64,000 bases of DNA from NCBI RefSeq assembly GCF_900963305.1, contig NC_042533.1, forward strand, positions 539,263 through 603,262, written 5' to 3'. Origin of the DNA: Echeneis naucrates. Lineage: Eukaryota > Chordata > Actinopteri > Carangiformes > Echeneidae. Below the pieces are notes generated by a model. It made no database searches. It saw only the letters and a program-made list of their open reading frames with translations, and was not told the DNA's origin. Positions 12,661 to 26,239 of this stretch are shown here, piece after piece. Every line of letters begins with the position of its first letter. Positions within the stretch are counted from its first letter, which is position 1. A program made the position numbers and the translations under genes.

Positions 12661-13699
12661 TAATCTGCTTCAGTTTTAACGTTTGAAAAAAGAAAAACCA
12701 AAAGTCTGTTTTAAATAAAAACGTTTTCTTCACTGAGAATCACCGATCAGGGAGACGTTTGTCAGGATGAGTCGGTGTGTCGGAAACAGGATCAATTCAG
12801 GCTCTCTACTTTAAAGATAACTGTCTAAACATAATCTGATCTGAGTTCATGTCCACGTCAGTCACAGAGCGGCCAGAAAAGCACACAGGTCCCAGATCCT
12901 CTAAACGAGGCGTGGCCGTTGTTTTGTTCAGACTCAGACATGAATGGACAAAAGCTGCTGGAGTGAAACAAACCTCTGCTTTCTATTCAATCTATTCTTC
13001 AATTCAGTTAGAATTTAATGTTGTTTGGAATTGTTGCTTGTGTACTTATTTATCATGAAGGAAAATGAAAAAGAAAAAAGTAATAACAGTTTTGCAGGCT
13101 AAAATGAAATGTTGACTCTTCTGTGGTTTTTGGGAGGTTTGATTAGATGAAGCAGTTGTGATAGTTTCTGTCTCAGTGATGTTTGCTGACTTCCTGTGTC
13201 TCAGTAGATCAGATGCAGAATCACACAGTCGATTAGCTCTCGTTCTGACTGAGCTTTAAAAACAGTGCTGAGTTACTACAGACTGAGAGCAGATGAGCTG
13301 AAAACAAACAGAGAGACATCGGAGGTGAAGGTTATCTAACCACACCGTCACTTCTGCATCAGCTGCTTTAAGCGTCGGCACCTACGCCGCCACTGAGAGC
13401 GAGGAAGGTGATGGTGCTGCTGCTCAGAGCCAATCACAATCCACCGAGAGCTTTACTTTTATTTCTCTGCCCTTTTTGTTGTGTTTCATGTAGTTACGTA
13501 AGATTACAAAATGTAAGATACACAGCACCCTGCACTCAGCTCTGTTTGTGTTTTCTACACAACACAATGGACGCACATGGACACAACACTGGAATCTGTT
13601 TTCAAGGGACGATATTGAAGTTTACACTCCAAAATGACTTCATTAGTGTTTGTGGAGCTGCGTTGTTATATTTACACAACCGTCAACGCACAATGACAT

Positions 13700-13790
13700 C
13701 AGTCTGCTGTTTGTTATTGATCTGTCGGCCATCTTGTTTTTTGATTTGGAGGAGAAGGTGGATCTGACCTGTTTCGGCTGGTCCGGTCTA
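13700..13790 (+). repeat. SINE-like dispersed repeat, copy 3 (5' part only)
   Basis: It contains CTGTCGGCCATCTTGTTTT followed by GGAGGAGAAGGTGGATCTGA. The second half, with the CCCATAGACTTC landmark, is absent. Confidence 0.45.
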
Positions 13791-16700
13791 ATCTCCTGCT
13801 TTCTGCTCTCTTGGTCTGAACTTGACAAACACATCCTGTATTTGTCGTTTGTTTCATGCCGATCTGTTAATGGAGAATTACTTCATGGCATGTCGACGTC
13901 GTGCAGCTGAGTTCCAACAGAAGTGGGAACATAAAGGTCGGCCGGCGTCGCCATGTGAGGCAGCGAGCTGCAGACCGTCTGTCAGTTTGGACTGTTAAAT
14001 CACAATAAAGTAAAGAACCAACTCACACTGTTTATCTACAGACGGGAAGCTGCCCTTTAAAAATGAACCTGCTTCTAACTAAATACTGTTCATGTTTATT
14101 AAAGGTGAAAAGCTGCACATATTTATTTTGGCACTGTTTGTGGTGATGATGTGTTATTACTTTGCTTTTTCTCATAACAAACTCACCATATGTTGTTGGA
14201 GGAAACATAAATGTCTCAGTTCATAATTATATAAAGTAGCTCTTTCTCTTCAAATTACACATTGATGTAAATTAATTTCCCATATAAATAAAATAAAACA
14301 GTATGCTTTTATTATTTGTTGTTGAGGCAAACAAACACAGATAAACATAATTGGATCTTCATATTCTTCTTTAAATTTATGAAGTGAAAACTTAGAGGTC
14401 CACATGGAGGTGGAAAGGTTCTGCACGTCTGTTGTTCCTTCAGGTGCCGTTTGCGTGGCTGAATTCTTCTTAGATGGATTGTAGAGGAGCAGAGTTTCAG
14501 TTTGTCACCTTCAGACTGTGAACGCAGCAGCTGGGTTTGAGGCTGGAGCTCTTCAGAGATGACAGAGACATGAGGTTTGGCCCCGGGGCCCGACTGACGG
14601 CCCTGTGAGGCTCTGCTGTCCACACAGATCTGGCTGCGCGGTGTTCGGCAGGCCTGCGTAATGAATTCACTTTGACCAAAGGTCAAACTGAGGCGGATCT
14701 TTTCCAGCTCGCAGTCCGTCCTCATCACCGTCACACGTCTCAGATCAGACAGGAAGGGCGACGTCTTCCTCGTGTGGCGTAACATCAGATATCTGTTCAT
14801 CCGTGGAGCGGGAGCAGTTCAGCCGCTTTAGCTCAGTCAGCAGTGTTTTTACTGCCATACGTGCTGAACTACTCTGTTTATTAAAGTTCAGCTCATCAAT
14901 ATAAAAATAGTTCAACATTTTGAGACAGAGACAGTTTTACTTTGTAAAATCAGTAAAAATCATTTAGCTTTTTGGCAGATATCGATATTAACTGACTCAC
15001 TCTGTTAAGTCTCTGAGCTCATTGAATTGTTCTGTGATGTTGTAATGTGAAGCCCGTTGGAAGGTCGGACAGTAATGGACCCCCCCAACACCCACCCCTG
15101 ATTTTGGCAGCTATTTTTAGGGGCTTAAAGGAAAATCCTGTTTCATTATTCACAGATGAGGTGGCACAACTGCGTCATACACCTCGGTGGGTTTTTTGCA
15201 GCTGGCAGGCTACAGTAGCACGTTCGACTCCATGTGCCGCATCAGGCATGCATGAACACACAGATTTAATTACTCAGTGATAATATTCACCACGTCTAAC
15301 CCCAGATATAAATAGTCGATATGTGAGTGCGTGTTGTGCTGTTTGTAGTAATCAGAACAAAGTCTGCCGTCGGTGTCACAGCACGCCAACGGCAGACGCA
15401 GGAGGCGAGGTCACATGCTCCCAGCGGCCAATCACGGCGAGCCTCGCTTGATTGAATTTCATCAGTCGGTCAGCGTTAACAACACGACTTCCAATAAACC
15501 CTGAGGCCGTGGATGCTACCACAGATATGTGTGTCAGGTCTGACGGAGGCTGATTATGTCAACGCTGTATTTTATTTTATTGAAACAGCAAATTTAAACT
15601 AATCCCACACATCCTGCAGTGAATAAAGGACACGATGATCAGGTTTTCTTGAAGCTTCTTGCAGAGCTGTGTGATCATTTTGGCTGATTTCGTTCGATGA
15701 GTCGGTTTGTGTTTTTCTGAAAGCTGCTATAAATAAAATGAAGCATTTGTTGTTTGCTTTGCATTATGAAAAGTGTTAACTCAGTCAGATGGACTTCAGG
15801 AGCAGGTCCAGAGCTGGCTGGTGGCCGCAGGAGTGACGTTTTCACCTGTAAAAATGGGACTTAAAGCTGAGCTCTCAGCTCAGTCCTCCTCGATGGACTT
15901 TTATCGGTGAATGATTGTGAGTCTTTCTGTATTATGAAAGTCCCTGTGCTGCTTTGACCTGGTGGTGAGTTCAGGGACATTTTGGACTTCAGCAGCATGT
16001 TGATGTTGGATGAAATCAGTCCCGTCGTCCTGAAGGACTTCAGCAGTCACACTTCCCGCTCAGTGAGGACGAGCTGTGAAGTCGTGGGCCGCCGACGCTC
16101 GGTGTGCTTTCATTCATTTCAGAAGGTTAAAAAAACTGATTTGTCTCATGAGACCTGATTCACATTTCAGACATAATACTTTTTAAAGGAACACATTCGC
16201 ACTCCAGTCATGCTGCTCCCTCAACATCCATCCACCATTTGTGAATTATTTCCTGCAGTCTGTTCTGTTTAACGAATATTAAAGATTTAGCATTCTAGCC
16301 ATTAGCATGTAGTCTTGTTTTTTTTTTTGTCTGGATCATTTTATGTAAACATCTATTAATGTGGGCAGGTTTTTTCAACACACAAGCCTTTATGTGTTAA
16401 AATTGTCCTTTAACGCGGGCAGAGAAGCATTTACTCAGACACTAAAACAAACCCTAATGATATAAATCCCCAGGAGATATTAAGGAGATGGGATTTACAG
16501 TTTACCCTCCTTTTCTGGGCAGCTACGTCAGTGATGAGGCTCAATAAAAATATGTCCTTAGCCCCATTAAGGCAGGATTAACGCTGCAGAGGGAGGTGGG
16601 GAGGGAAATTTTCACCATGTTCCTCATTTCACTCATCGTTTTGGACGGTATTTAAAACCCTGATGAAAAGACAGGATAATAATGATGAGAAAGAAGGCAG

Positions 16701-19700
16701 ACACTGAATGCATTCATGAAGCTCCTCAGAAAGGCAGAAAAGTGTTAAAAAAGTTGAGCAGATTTCTCTGGTTGTTGAGGTTTGTTGAGACTTGTTGAAT
16801 GAAGTCAAAGATGTGTGACAGGATTTAAACGGGGGGAGAACAGCCTGCTCGTTGTGGCTGCAGTTATTAATGTGACAGGATTAAAATCAGGTGATGTTAA
16901 ACTCACCACAGAAATCCAGCTCTGTTATCGTCTATTCATCGTCAGCCAACTCTGATGTACCCTGACAGCTGCAGGCCTCCTCCTGAGACCCCGTCACTGT
17001 CAGATTTCCCATAATTCCTTTCCACGCAAGACTCAGCCAGGCCGTGCCCAGATTATGTAGGTTGGGTGTGAAAACAGATTTGGATCTGGTCAATTTATCT
17101 GTTCAGATTTGAGACGAGTGTGAGAATTTTTCCTTCTGCTCTGCTGAGGCCTGAAATGGTCGCAAAAACACTTTGGATCAAGTTAAGTCCTGCGGGCAGC
17201 GGTCCTGGGCTGGGACCGTCCTGCTGGGATTTGCAGCGCCTGTTATTAAGTACATAATGCCGAGCGTGCTCCGTGATCCTCCGGCCATCCTGACAGCCGG
17301 AGGTCAGGGAGCGTCTGATGAAAAGCAGATCCAACGGCCGCACCTCGCCACCGCTCAGCACCATGTGGTTTAAAATCACTGCCAATACTGATTACATTTT
17401 ACATCTCTGACTTCAAATGTCCAATTACATCAGAAAAAAACACACAATATTAATACTTTGGGGACCCGAAAGTTGTTCTTTCTGTTGTCCGTAATAACCA
17501 GCAGTTTCAATGCGTGTCAGTGTTTTTTACTTTAACCGGAAAATGGAAAAAGAACGATCTCGACATTCAAGTTTTTTGGTTCAACCAAAATATGAGCTTT
17601 TACTGAAGAGAACAGAAATAAGTGAATTAATGCTGCTGAAAGAGCCAATTATAATCAACAACGTAGAAAATGTTTCTTCGTGTTTCGTACGTTTTTATTA
17701 ACATGTTTATTTATCAGGGAACATTTTTAAAAGAAATTAACAAAAATGATTGAACAGAAAATCCATTGTGGGCCATAAATGTATTCTTAAGAAGACAGTA
17801 TATGAAACAAACAGAAATGGTCTTCTGGTGAAACGTGATGGTTAAAGATGAACACAGTAAACAGGTGACGAGAAGTCAAAACAGTAACCACGGCAACCAA
17901 GTATTAATCCAAATTAACGTGGAACCAAAAACAAAAACAAAGAATGGACGTTAATCAAAGCTCTCACTGTGTGAGCTGACAGCAGAAAATACACCCTGCA
18001 GGTCGGCTCCACGTTTCACAGCAGCACCAAATATTCAGGACACACACGCATTTAATCAGCTCTGCATTGTCAAACACACGACACATTCATGCGTAAAACT
18101 GTCCGGAGGGGAATCTGACTGCTGGAGCGTCCAAATGTCACTGTTTTCATCTTAATGTAAAATCACATGTTAGAGGTCAAAGTCTGAGGAGCTGCAGAAA
18201 AGAAACAACGCCATCAGACCCAAAGACGAGCCGCCGCTGTCGTCGACATCTTAGTGACCAACGTCCTGCTGTTGTGTCTTTACAGGACAAAACAACAAGA
18301 AAAGGAAGTAAACAAATCAGAGCTGCCTTTTGAATCTGGACAAAGCTGCAGCGTCACCTGGTGGTTTCAAATGAGACTGACTGAAGGAGACAAACTCAAA
18401 TTAAAGGCCAACATTTAAAACCACACTGTGATCAGTTCAATGAATTAAATTCATTTAGTGAATATGATGAGAATTAGTTCATTCTCTGAACAGCTGTTTA
18501 CCATCAGAAATATTTATTATGTCACATTTGTATGATTCAAAAAATAAACTGAGAGGCAAGACAGAAAAACTAAAACAACAAAACATGTCTTTAAAATATC
18601 AAATTCAGCTGATTCTCCATCTGTGTGAATGTGTATTAACAGCACATTTAAAATGGCAGAATTTAATTTAAAGCTTCTTCTGTCAGTTTGAGTTTAACAC
18701 AGCATTAGATCAGTAATCGTCTGTCGGACGGAGCGACTGAAGGCCGAGCCGCCGCAGGACAATCAATGATTAGGCCATTCAGAAAAATCCAGCACACACG
18801 AGGCCGAGGTCACAGGATGGTGAAGGGACTGAGAATATAAAACCGCAAATTAGTTAAAACATTTCTGCATTTTGGTTTTTAGTTTGATTAGTTTCCTTAT
18901 TTTTCTTGTTTTAGTTTTCTTCTTCTGATGAATTTGAAAATAATTTTAAAGGGAACAAATCTTCTACTTCCTAATCGCTCAGTTTGATTTAGACCCCAAA
19001 ACCAGATCTGTCTACTTTTTCCTCTAAATATAAAAATTTCAACTTCAACAGTCGTCACCAGAAAGTTAGCCGTTCATTACTTTCCATCACTAAGACGGAA
19101 ACTGTATCTTCAAATAAATGAGGATCTGTTGTCTTCAGCTGTCAGCTCACGAGGTTCATCGTAATGTAACCGTTTGTGTAATCAAACGTGGCACACGGCG
19201 TGGCATCAGGTGGAGACCTGGCCTGTAAGTTAACGCCTTGCGGCCTTTGGTAGGAAAGTGAAGGAGGAAAGTTCTCCTTCCTGCTGGATTTGGCTCCACG
19301 AGCTGCTGCTGCATATGCTGCGCTGGATTACACTGATCCAACTTAATGCCTAAGACCATGCAATCATTCATAACTACAGGACGCTCCCGGCACCATCTGC
19401 CGCTGTGGGCGGATTAACTTCGAGGAAGATGTAAAAAAAAAAAAAAAAGCAGAGGACGGGATCGACACATTTAGACTCTGAGCTGTTGACCACAAAGACC
19501 AACGTCTGTCAGGACGGCGTCGGTCCAAACTCACACTTTACTGCCTCTTAACAAGATTCAAGTCTTTTATGCCTTTTTTATTTTCCTCGTGGAATCAGTC
19601 AAACAAACAAACAAGGCCCATAAATCTGGTAATGAAAAAGGAAATGCTGCTGGACTTTTCTGAATATGTGTTGCGGTGTCGCTCTGATCAGTCTCAGCTA

Positions 19701-21461
19701 CCATCGATGAAACAACACTGACTGAATTTGTCAACATCAGCTTGTTGTCTCTGTAGCGGAGGTTCTTCAAATCTGCTCTTTTGACCGTTTCTGATAATAA
19801 TCAGCTGATCTGCTTCCTGTTTCCGTCGGCCTGCACATGCTCAGTCGGTGTGAATGGTCATGTGACTGGAACTAGAGAACAGGTGAACTAAGTGTTTCCT
19901 TCAGAAGGTGGAGGAGACCCAACACAGAGCAGATAGACAGCTGTCTTTATCACAACTATCACTACGTCAGCTGAAACACAGTCAAAGCCAAATATTTCCC
20001 TGAAAATGAGAAATATGTAGCAGCAAAGGAAAATGTTGCTCCTGAGGTTCAGATCCCGACAAACTGTCGAGCCACTCCGTTGCTGCTGCTTTCACTCACT
20101 TTAGAAACGAGGAAATAAGCTGTGTGTTCCTGTTTCCACAGACAGACGAATTCCTGCCCTCCGACCATCAGGAGAGTCGACCCCCGCCTGGAAAATAAAC
20201 CACCACGACCTGCTGCTGCTCTTCAAACTAAACTAATGATGAAAAAACAGCATCTACAACCCTCCTTGGATCTCTGTGCCTTCAACCAAAATTCACCGGT
20301 GATACTTCTGAAGCTTTTTGGTTCTTTTTGTTGTTTTTCTATCAAGCAGGACTCAGAGGATTTACAGCATCTGCCTGATGTAGGAGGGTCTGGGTTTGTG
20401 CTGCTTTGTCCCTTTGGAGGAAAAACAAAGTAAACCTAAGCAGGACAGAAACTTTTGCTCATTTTGATGTCCCAACATGTTTTTTTTTTCTACAAATTGT
20501 GTCAGTGATTTACTTCATATCAGAAGAAATCCCCTGCTGTGCAATATCAGTCCATATTTATGTGAAGTTGTCATGTGGATGTAGACTTTGGACAAACGTT
20601 TTGGTTTATTTTTGTAATGACGTGTTCCTGATTTCTATTTTTCTAAAGCGATAAGACAAACGAGTGGTGAAAAAAAAAAAGGCTGAATCCACTGAAGAGC
20701 GAGGACTCTTGGTTGTTGCTAAAAGTTTAGTTTTCCTGTTACATCCCCCTCCTGCTCTGCCCAGGGCCAAAGCCATAGCCTATCTCAGATAACCATACAC
20801 TGGGTGTTTTTGAACGCACCACGGCCCCCAAGAGCATGATGCATTCAGGGTCTCACTGACATCATAAGCTCATCTTTGCTGTTGGAGAATTTGAGCGATG
20901 TTTTGGTTTCTACTGTCTGTTCAGGGGCTTGAATCTGAAGTGTTTAGTATTCTCTACCTTCGTGTGGCCTGTTCTTCTTGCTGTCATTTTGTACTTCCTT
21001 CTACATATCAAGAAACTTTAAGTGGCATGAGTAACTTCTGTGTGCAAATGGGACAGAATGAGTGAGTGAGTGCCAGAGTGGGAGCTAAATACTATAAATT
21101 CTCAAATAAAACACCAACAATGGTCTCAAAGAAAACACCAGAGCCAACAGGAAGGACTTCTCCTTCTGGGTCAAGATGCTAAATTTTAGTTTGGGTATTT
21201 TTCCTCTCTGCTGATTGGTTGCTCTGTGAACCAAGTTAGAAAGCTAACTTTGCTATGCTTAATTCCCAATAACGTCAAAGATCATGAACCAACACGTCCT
21301 GCTGTTTTGTGGGTTTTCCCAGAAACCTTCTCACCATTTGGATGAAAAAAATCTGTGGAACAATAAATAACAAGAACAAAGCTTCTATCGACAATGTGAC
21401 ATGAACTAAAACTGTGCAGTTTCACAAATGTCTGTTGACACTCATGTTAACGTTTGTACAC

Positions 21462-21490
21462 AACAACAACAACAACAACAATAATAATGA
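21462..21490. repeat. (AAC)n/(AAT)n microsatellite
   Basis: A short AAC run passes into AATAATGATAAT. Confidence 0.8.
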
Positions 21491-22419
21491 TAATATCAGG
21501 CCACCTTGTAAAGACAGACATTGGGTCTGAAATCTGTATTTAGCAGCAGATGTCAAAGACTTTTTACCTGCAAAACGAGTAACTGAGTTTATGATGAATT
21601 TGTGCCTTGTTAGCTGATATTCACAAGCAGCTTGGACTGATTAGGTTTTCAGCCCCGTTATCTTTTCTCAGTCCATCAGGTTCACAATGTAGAAAAGAAA
21701 GACGAGAGCCACTGTGTCCTTTAGGCAGTTTAAGCACGGTGAGAAACTGCACATCAACCCTTGTGTTCAGATCTGGGGATGATTTTTATCTTACAATGCT
21801 GACACACATTAATTGGCTCCTGAATGGGAAGTTAAACATTGATCATTAGAAATACTTATTTTTAGATATATTAAGCAGTTTCCATGAAAGGCCACTATTT
21901 GAGCATTTACAGTAATTTCAGTTTTGTTGTTTCGACCCTGTTTTCTGCAGTTGTGAATTGTGTTGTGTGTCTCCTCAAAGCTGCTATCCCTGTACTGTGT
22001 AGATTGGACTTGTCCGGCCTTATCCCTGCAGTCCTACAGACCTCCTCCGTTAAATCTCCATATACCTCACACACATTTATCTGATCAGGTCATCACAGAT
22101 AGGCATTTCAGTTAAATGCATTCAGTTTGTGCCTTTCAGGGAATCATCATTATCTTTTTCTTTTTTTTCACGTTAACATGTAAAATCCAAACCCGTGCAC
22201 ATCTGCTGGCCGATGAATAATAATCTGATTATTTAGTATGAAAGGTGGAGCTTGATAACATTATTTAGATCCGAGTCGTGGAGATATTATAGTGTAGAAA
22301 GAATCTGGGGGTCCTACATATCATTTTTCTTGAACTGTCTCGTACTCAACTTGCTTAGAAGATTGATGTGTTTCATTTTCATATCAAGAGCAAAATAAAA
22401 ATGCTTGGAATTTTTGTAA

Positions 22420-22446
22420 CAACAACAACAACAACAACAACAACAA
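22420..22446. repeat. (AAC)n microsatellite
   Basis: About nine AAC units. The complementary-type run TTGTTGTTGTT follows about 110 bases later at about 22558, so a weak hairpin is possible. Confidence 0.85.
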
Positions 22447-23294
22447 ACACCCTTAGAGGCACAAACTGGCGCTCATGATCCACAAATTTGTTTTGATCAT
22501 ATCCACATTGTGCAGCATTAAAAAAAATTAACAGTTCGTAAACTTACCTATTTTTTTTGTTGTTGTTGTTTTTTATTGCATGGTTGTGACTGACTACAGC
22601 CCCATGATGTTGTGTTCTGCCAACAGCAGTGGACGTAGCTCCCCTTCTGTGTGAGTGTGAATCATCCGTGAAGCTGCCTCCATCATCAAGGACCTTTACT
22701 GACACGTTTCCCCAAAACAAAGCTGCCAAACTGGTCTGAAAAAGCCAAAAGTCTCTGACGTTCTCAGTGTGTAAATGGTTTAAGTGTTTCACATCCCGTT
22801 AATGTTAGATTGTGTTTTTAACGACAACAATCCTGTTTGTTAAAATGTTGATAATATATGCAGAAGAGTTAAGAAATAAACTGAAACTAACTCAACTGTG
22901 ATCTGTTTCGTGTTGACTGACAGTTCAGTGTGATGTTTCACCAGCAGATGGAGCCATTTGACTCCAAACACATCAGACACTGACCTGATTAATTTATTAT
23001 AGAAAAACAAGAAGACACAAACACTGAAGGTGATGTTGGCCTCTAAGTTCTTATTCTGTGGCCAGCTGCCGTAAGAGCAACACATCCAGAATCAGTACAT
23101 TTTGTTTTGTTACTTTTTCGTGACTGTATTTTCCCTTTCGGACAGTTTCAGACATGAATAGATAAACAGATAAATAAAGAGATAAATAAATCTTCCGGTC
23201 AAACAAACAAACATCTGACCTCAGTTCATCCGGCTCCCTGAACTTTGGCTTCCGCGTTCGGCTGCGAACGCCCCCCGTGACGCGCCAACTGTAA

Positions 23295-23780
<486 letters not shown>

Positions 23781-23807
23781 ACCGCACCTCCGCACCAACA
23801 AACCAAC

Positions 23808-23823
23808 GGCTCTTTTAAGAGCC
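23808..23823 (+). promoter_or_regulatory. Histone 3' stem-loop of H2B copy 1
   Basis: GGCTCTTTTAAGAGCC: six-base-pair stem with a UUUA loop, the SLBP-binding signal of replication-dependent histone mRNAs, followed by ACACACC. Confidence 0.95.
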
Positions 23824-24255
23824 ACACACCGACTCACTAAGACCGAGTCCTCACGAACGGCTCCCTGTCTCATTCATCCATAACGGAGGTCCGTCCGTTC
23901 ACACTGACTGAGTCTCAATCCAGGAAGTCAGTCAGCACACACAATAAACACAAACCGTAAAAGCTGTGAGTTCAGTTCAGTTAGCACCGGAAACACAAAT
24001 CAATAAAACACGAGTTTATTTTATTAGAATCAGTCATAATAAGACAGATATTAAATATAAAGAAATAAATACAGATCTGTGTTCATTTCAGTCTGTCAGC
24101 TGATTCTGACTGTAAACTCACTTCACTCAACAACACCGGAAACAGAAACCATAAATAATAAACTCATGAGTTCAGTCATGCCGAAGGAAAGAGTTAATGA
24201 GTCAGGGAGGGCGAAGCTGAGGGGATGCGTTCGTCTTTTACGTCCGCAGTCACCG

Positions 24256-24626
<371 letters not shown>

Positions 24627-24667
24627 AGCTGCGGGACGGACCCACAACAATACAACAACAACACAAC

Positions 24668-24683
24668 GGCTCTTTTAAGAGCC
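24668..24683 (+). promoter_or_regulatory. Histone 3' stem-loop of H4 copy 1
   Basis: Perfect GGCTCTTTTAAGAGCC, 41 bases after the stop codon. Confidence 0.95.
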
Positions 24684-24897
24684 ACACAACCAGCTGAACG
24701 GCACCGTCCTCTCTAACCACACTACAGACACACAACAGCCGTAGTGTGACAGATACATGTGACGTCAGTCCGATAGTGTGACAGATACATGTGACGTCAT
24801 AATATTCACATTCTCAGTCACTTTGTATTAAAGTAGATTGAAGCTGTTTGTTTCTGCTCTTATGAAGCATCATGACGTATTAATGACTGTGTGTGTT

Positions 24898-24923
24898 GCC
24901 AGCTGGATGTCTTTGGGCATGAT
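24898..24923 (-). pseudogene. 26-base relic of a histone H3 gene
   Basis: The 26 bases are identical to 33352-33377 of the H3.2 gene and in the same orientation, covering the codons for IMPKDIQLA near the H3 C-terminus. Sequence on both sides is unrelated to H3. A perfect chance match of this length is very unlikely, so I read it as a scrap of a deleted H3 copy or of a rearrangement. Confidence 0.65.
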
Positions 24924-25383
24924 CCCCCCCCCACACCTGGAGGAGATCCACTCCAACATCTCCCCCAAAGGGCCAAAAAGATCCGAGACACACACAATGT
25001 TGGTGTGTCAGATAACACAAGGAGGACTACACTCACATACGTCATTTCTGTTGTGTGACCACAACATAAGCTGGACCAGGAAACTGACACGAGGTTTGTA
25101 TGCTGGTGAGGGAGAGTCTGATCCAGAGCTCTGTAATCGATCTCTTTTCTGTGGCTCATTTTACTGTTAGAATAGAAACTTGTGATATTTGGAAAGAGGA
25201 ATGCAGCTGATGGATGATGTACAACAAATATGCAGTATTTTATTTGCGTGGGAGAAATGCACAACTGTAACTGAGGACGTGTTCGAAGACAGAGAGTCTG
25301 GAGTGCTCTGACGTCATTTCAAACAGCTGGTTCACTTCTGACAGTTCAGCTGTCAGAGTGTCCGCTCTCAGGGGCCGGTGGGT

Positions 25384-25399
25384 GGCTCTTAAAAGAGCC
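25384..25399 (-). promoter_or_regulatory. Histone 3' stem-loop of the H1 fragment
   Basis: On the minus strand GGCTCTTTTAAGAGCC, with flanks matching those after the intact H1 gene (CTGTTCGCTGTACAACCAAA before it, ACCCACCGG after it). Confidence 0.9.
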
Positions 25400-25425
25400 T
25401 TTGGTTGTACAGCGAACAGGTCGTT

Positions 25426-25575
25426 CTACTTCTTGGCGGCCTTCTTGGGGGCTTTGGGCTTGGCCACCTTCTTAGCTGCGGCGGCCTTCAGCTTCTTGAG
25501 GCTCTTGGCCGGGGTCGCCTTCTTGGCGGCGGGCTTCCTGACAGCGGCCTGCAGGATGAGGACAGAGACTTTGGC
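25426..25575 (-). pseudogene. Truncated histone H1 (C-terminal tail and 3' end)
   Basis: Read on the minus strand, the last 40 or so codons match the lysine/alanine-rich tail of the intact H1 at 27941 (for example [19 protein letters not shown]), with internal shortening, and end in the same AAGAAGTAG. The 3' flank and stem-loop are also shared. Just upstream, and in frame, is AKVSVLILQA, which resembles the start of the H1 winged-helix domain (consensus-like KVSELIVKA). If this is real, most of the globular domain has been deleted between the two parts. No start codon or promoter is visible, and a LINE fragment abuts the broken end. Loss of the 5' part is certain; the globular-domain remnant is inference. 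Confidence 0.75.
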
Positions 25576-25579
25576 AGAA

Positions 25580-26230
25580 CATGGTTAGTAAATGCTGGAT
25601 AAATGCTTAGAACTGGGTCAAACTGTTTTAGCATAGCTAAAGAGAGAGGACTTTAACTTTAGCTCTGTCATACAGGAAAGTTTTAAGCCTGGTCTTGAAA
25701 ATTGCTAAAGAGGACAGTAAGGAACTCTCTGAGATATGATGGAGTTTGGCCATTAAGAGCTTTATATGTTAAAAGAAGGATTTTGAATTCTACTCTATAT
25801 TTTACTGGCAGCCAATGAAAAGCACTAACACAGGAGAGATGTGATCTCTTTTCCTAGTTCCTGTTAATATTCGTGCAGCAGCGTTCTGAATTAACTGAAG
25901 GCCTTTAGAGATTTGTTTGGACATCCAGATAGTAATGAGTTACAGTAGTCCAGCCTAGAAGTTACAAATACATGGACTAGTTTTTCTGCATCATCCTGAG
26001 AAAGGATGTTTCTGATTTTCCTAATGTTTCTCAGGGGAAAAAGCTGCCCGACTAACTTGTTTTATGTGAGGGACAAAGGACATGTCCTGGTCAAAAATTA
26101 CTCCAAGGTTTCTTACAGTGGAGCTGGAAGCCCAAAGTGATGCCGTCCAGACTGATGAGATGATTAGATAGTATTTTTCTGAGGTGCTTCGGGCCGAGTA
26201 CAATAACTTCTGTTTGCCAGAGTTAAGGAG
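25580..26230 (-). mobile_element. Non-LTR retroelement (LINE) fragment, reverse-transcriptase C-terminal region
   Basis: Minus-strand translation includes SSSTVRNLGVIFDQDMSF followed by [10 protein letters not shown], then in another frame [31 protein letters not shown]. These are the hallmark motifs downstream of the RT domain in a LINE common in teleost genomes (CR1/L2-like group; subfamily not resolved). Stops and frame changes show it is old and inactive. Both ends are truncated, and its 3' side abuts the H1 fragment on the same strand. Confidence 0.8.
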
Positions 26231-26239
26231 TAAAAATGT

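Larger units (their letters stand above)
7690..23220. other. Long intergenic region, no gene recognised
   Basis: About 15.5 kb of moderately AT-rich DNA. No open frame over about 160 codons and none that resembles a protein family. It holds a minisatellite, microsatellites, SINE-like copies and short A/T runs. Unrecognised conserved noncoding elements or lncRNAs could be present, but a single sequence cannot show them. Confidence 0.6.

Noticed and set aside
24838-25264. Frames of 110-134 codons on both strands after H4 copy 1
   Set aside because: They only share the 26-base H3 scrap with any known gene, and in the wrong frame on the plus strand. The rest has no similarity.
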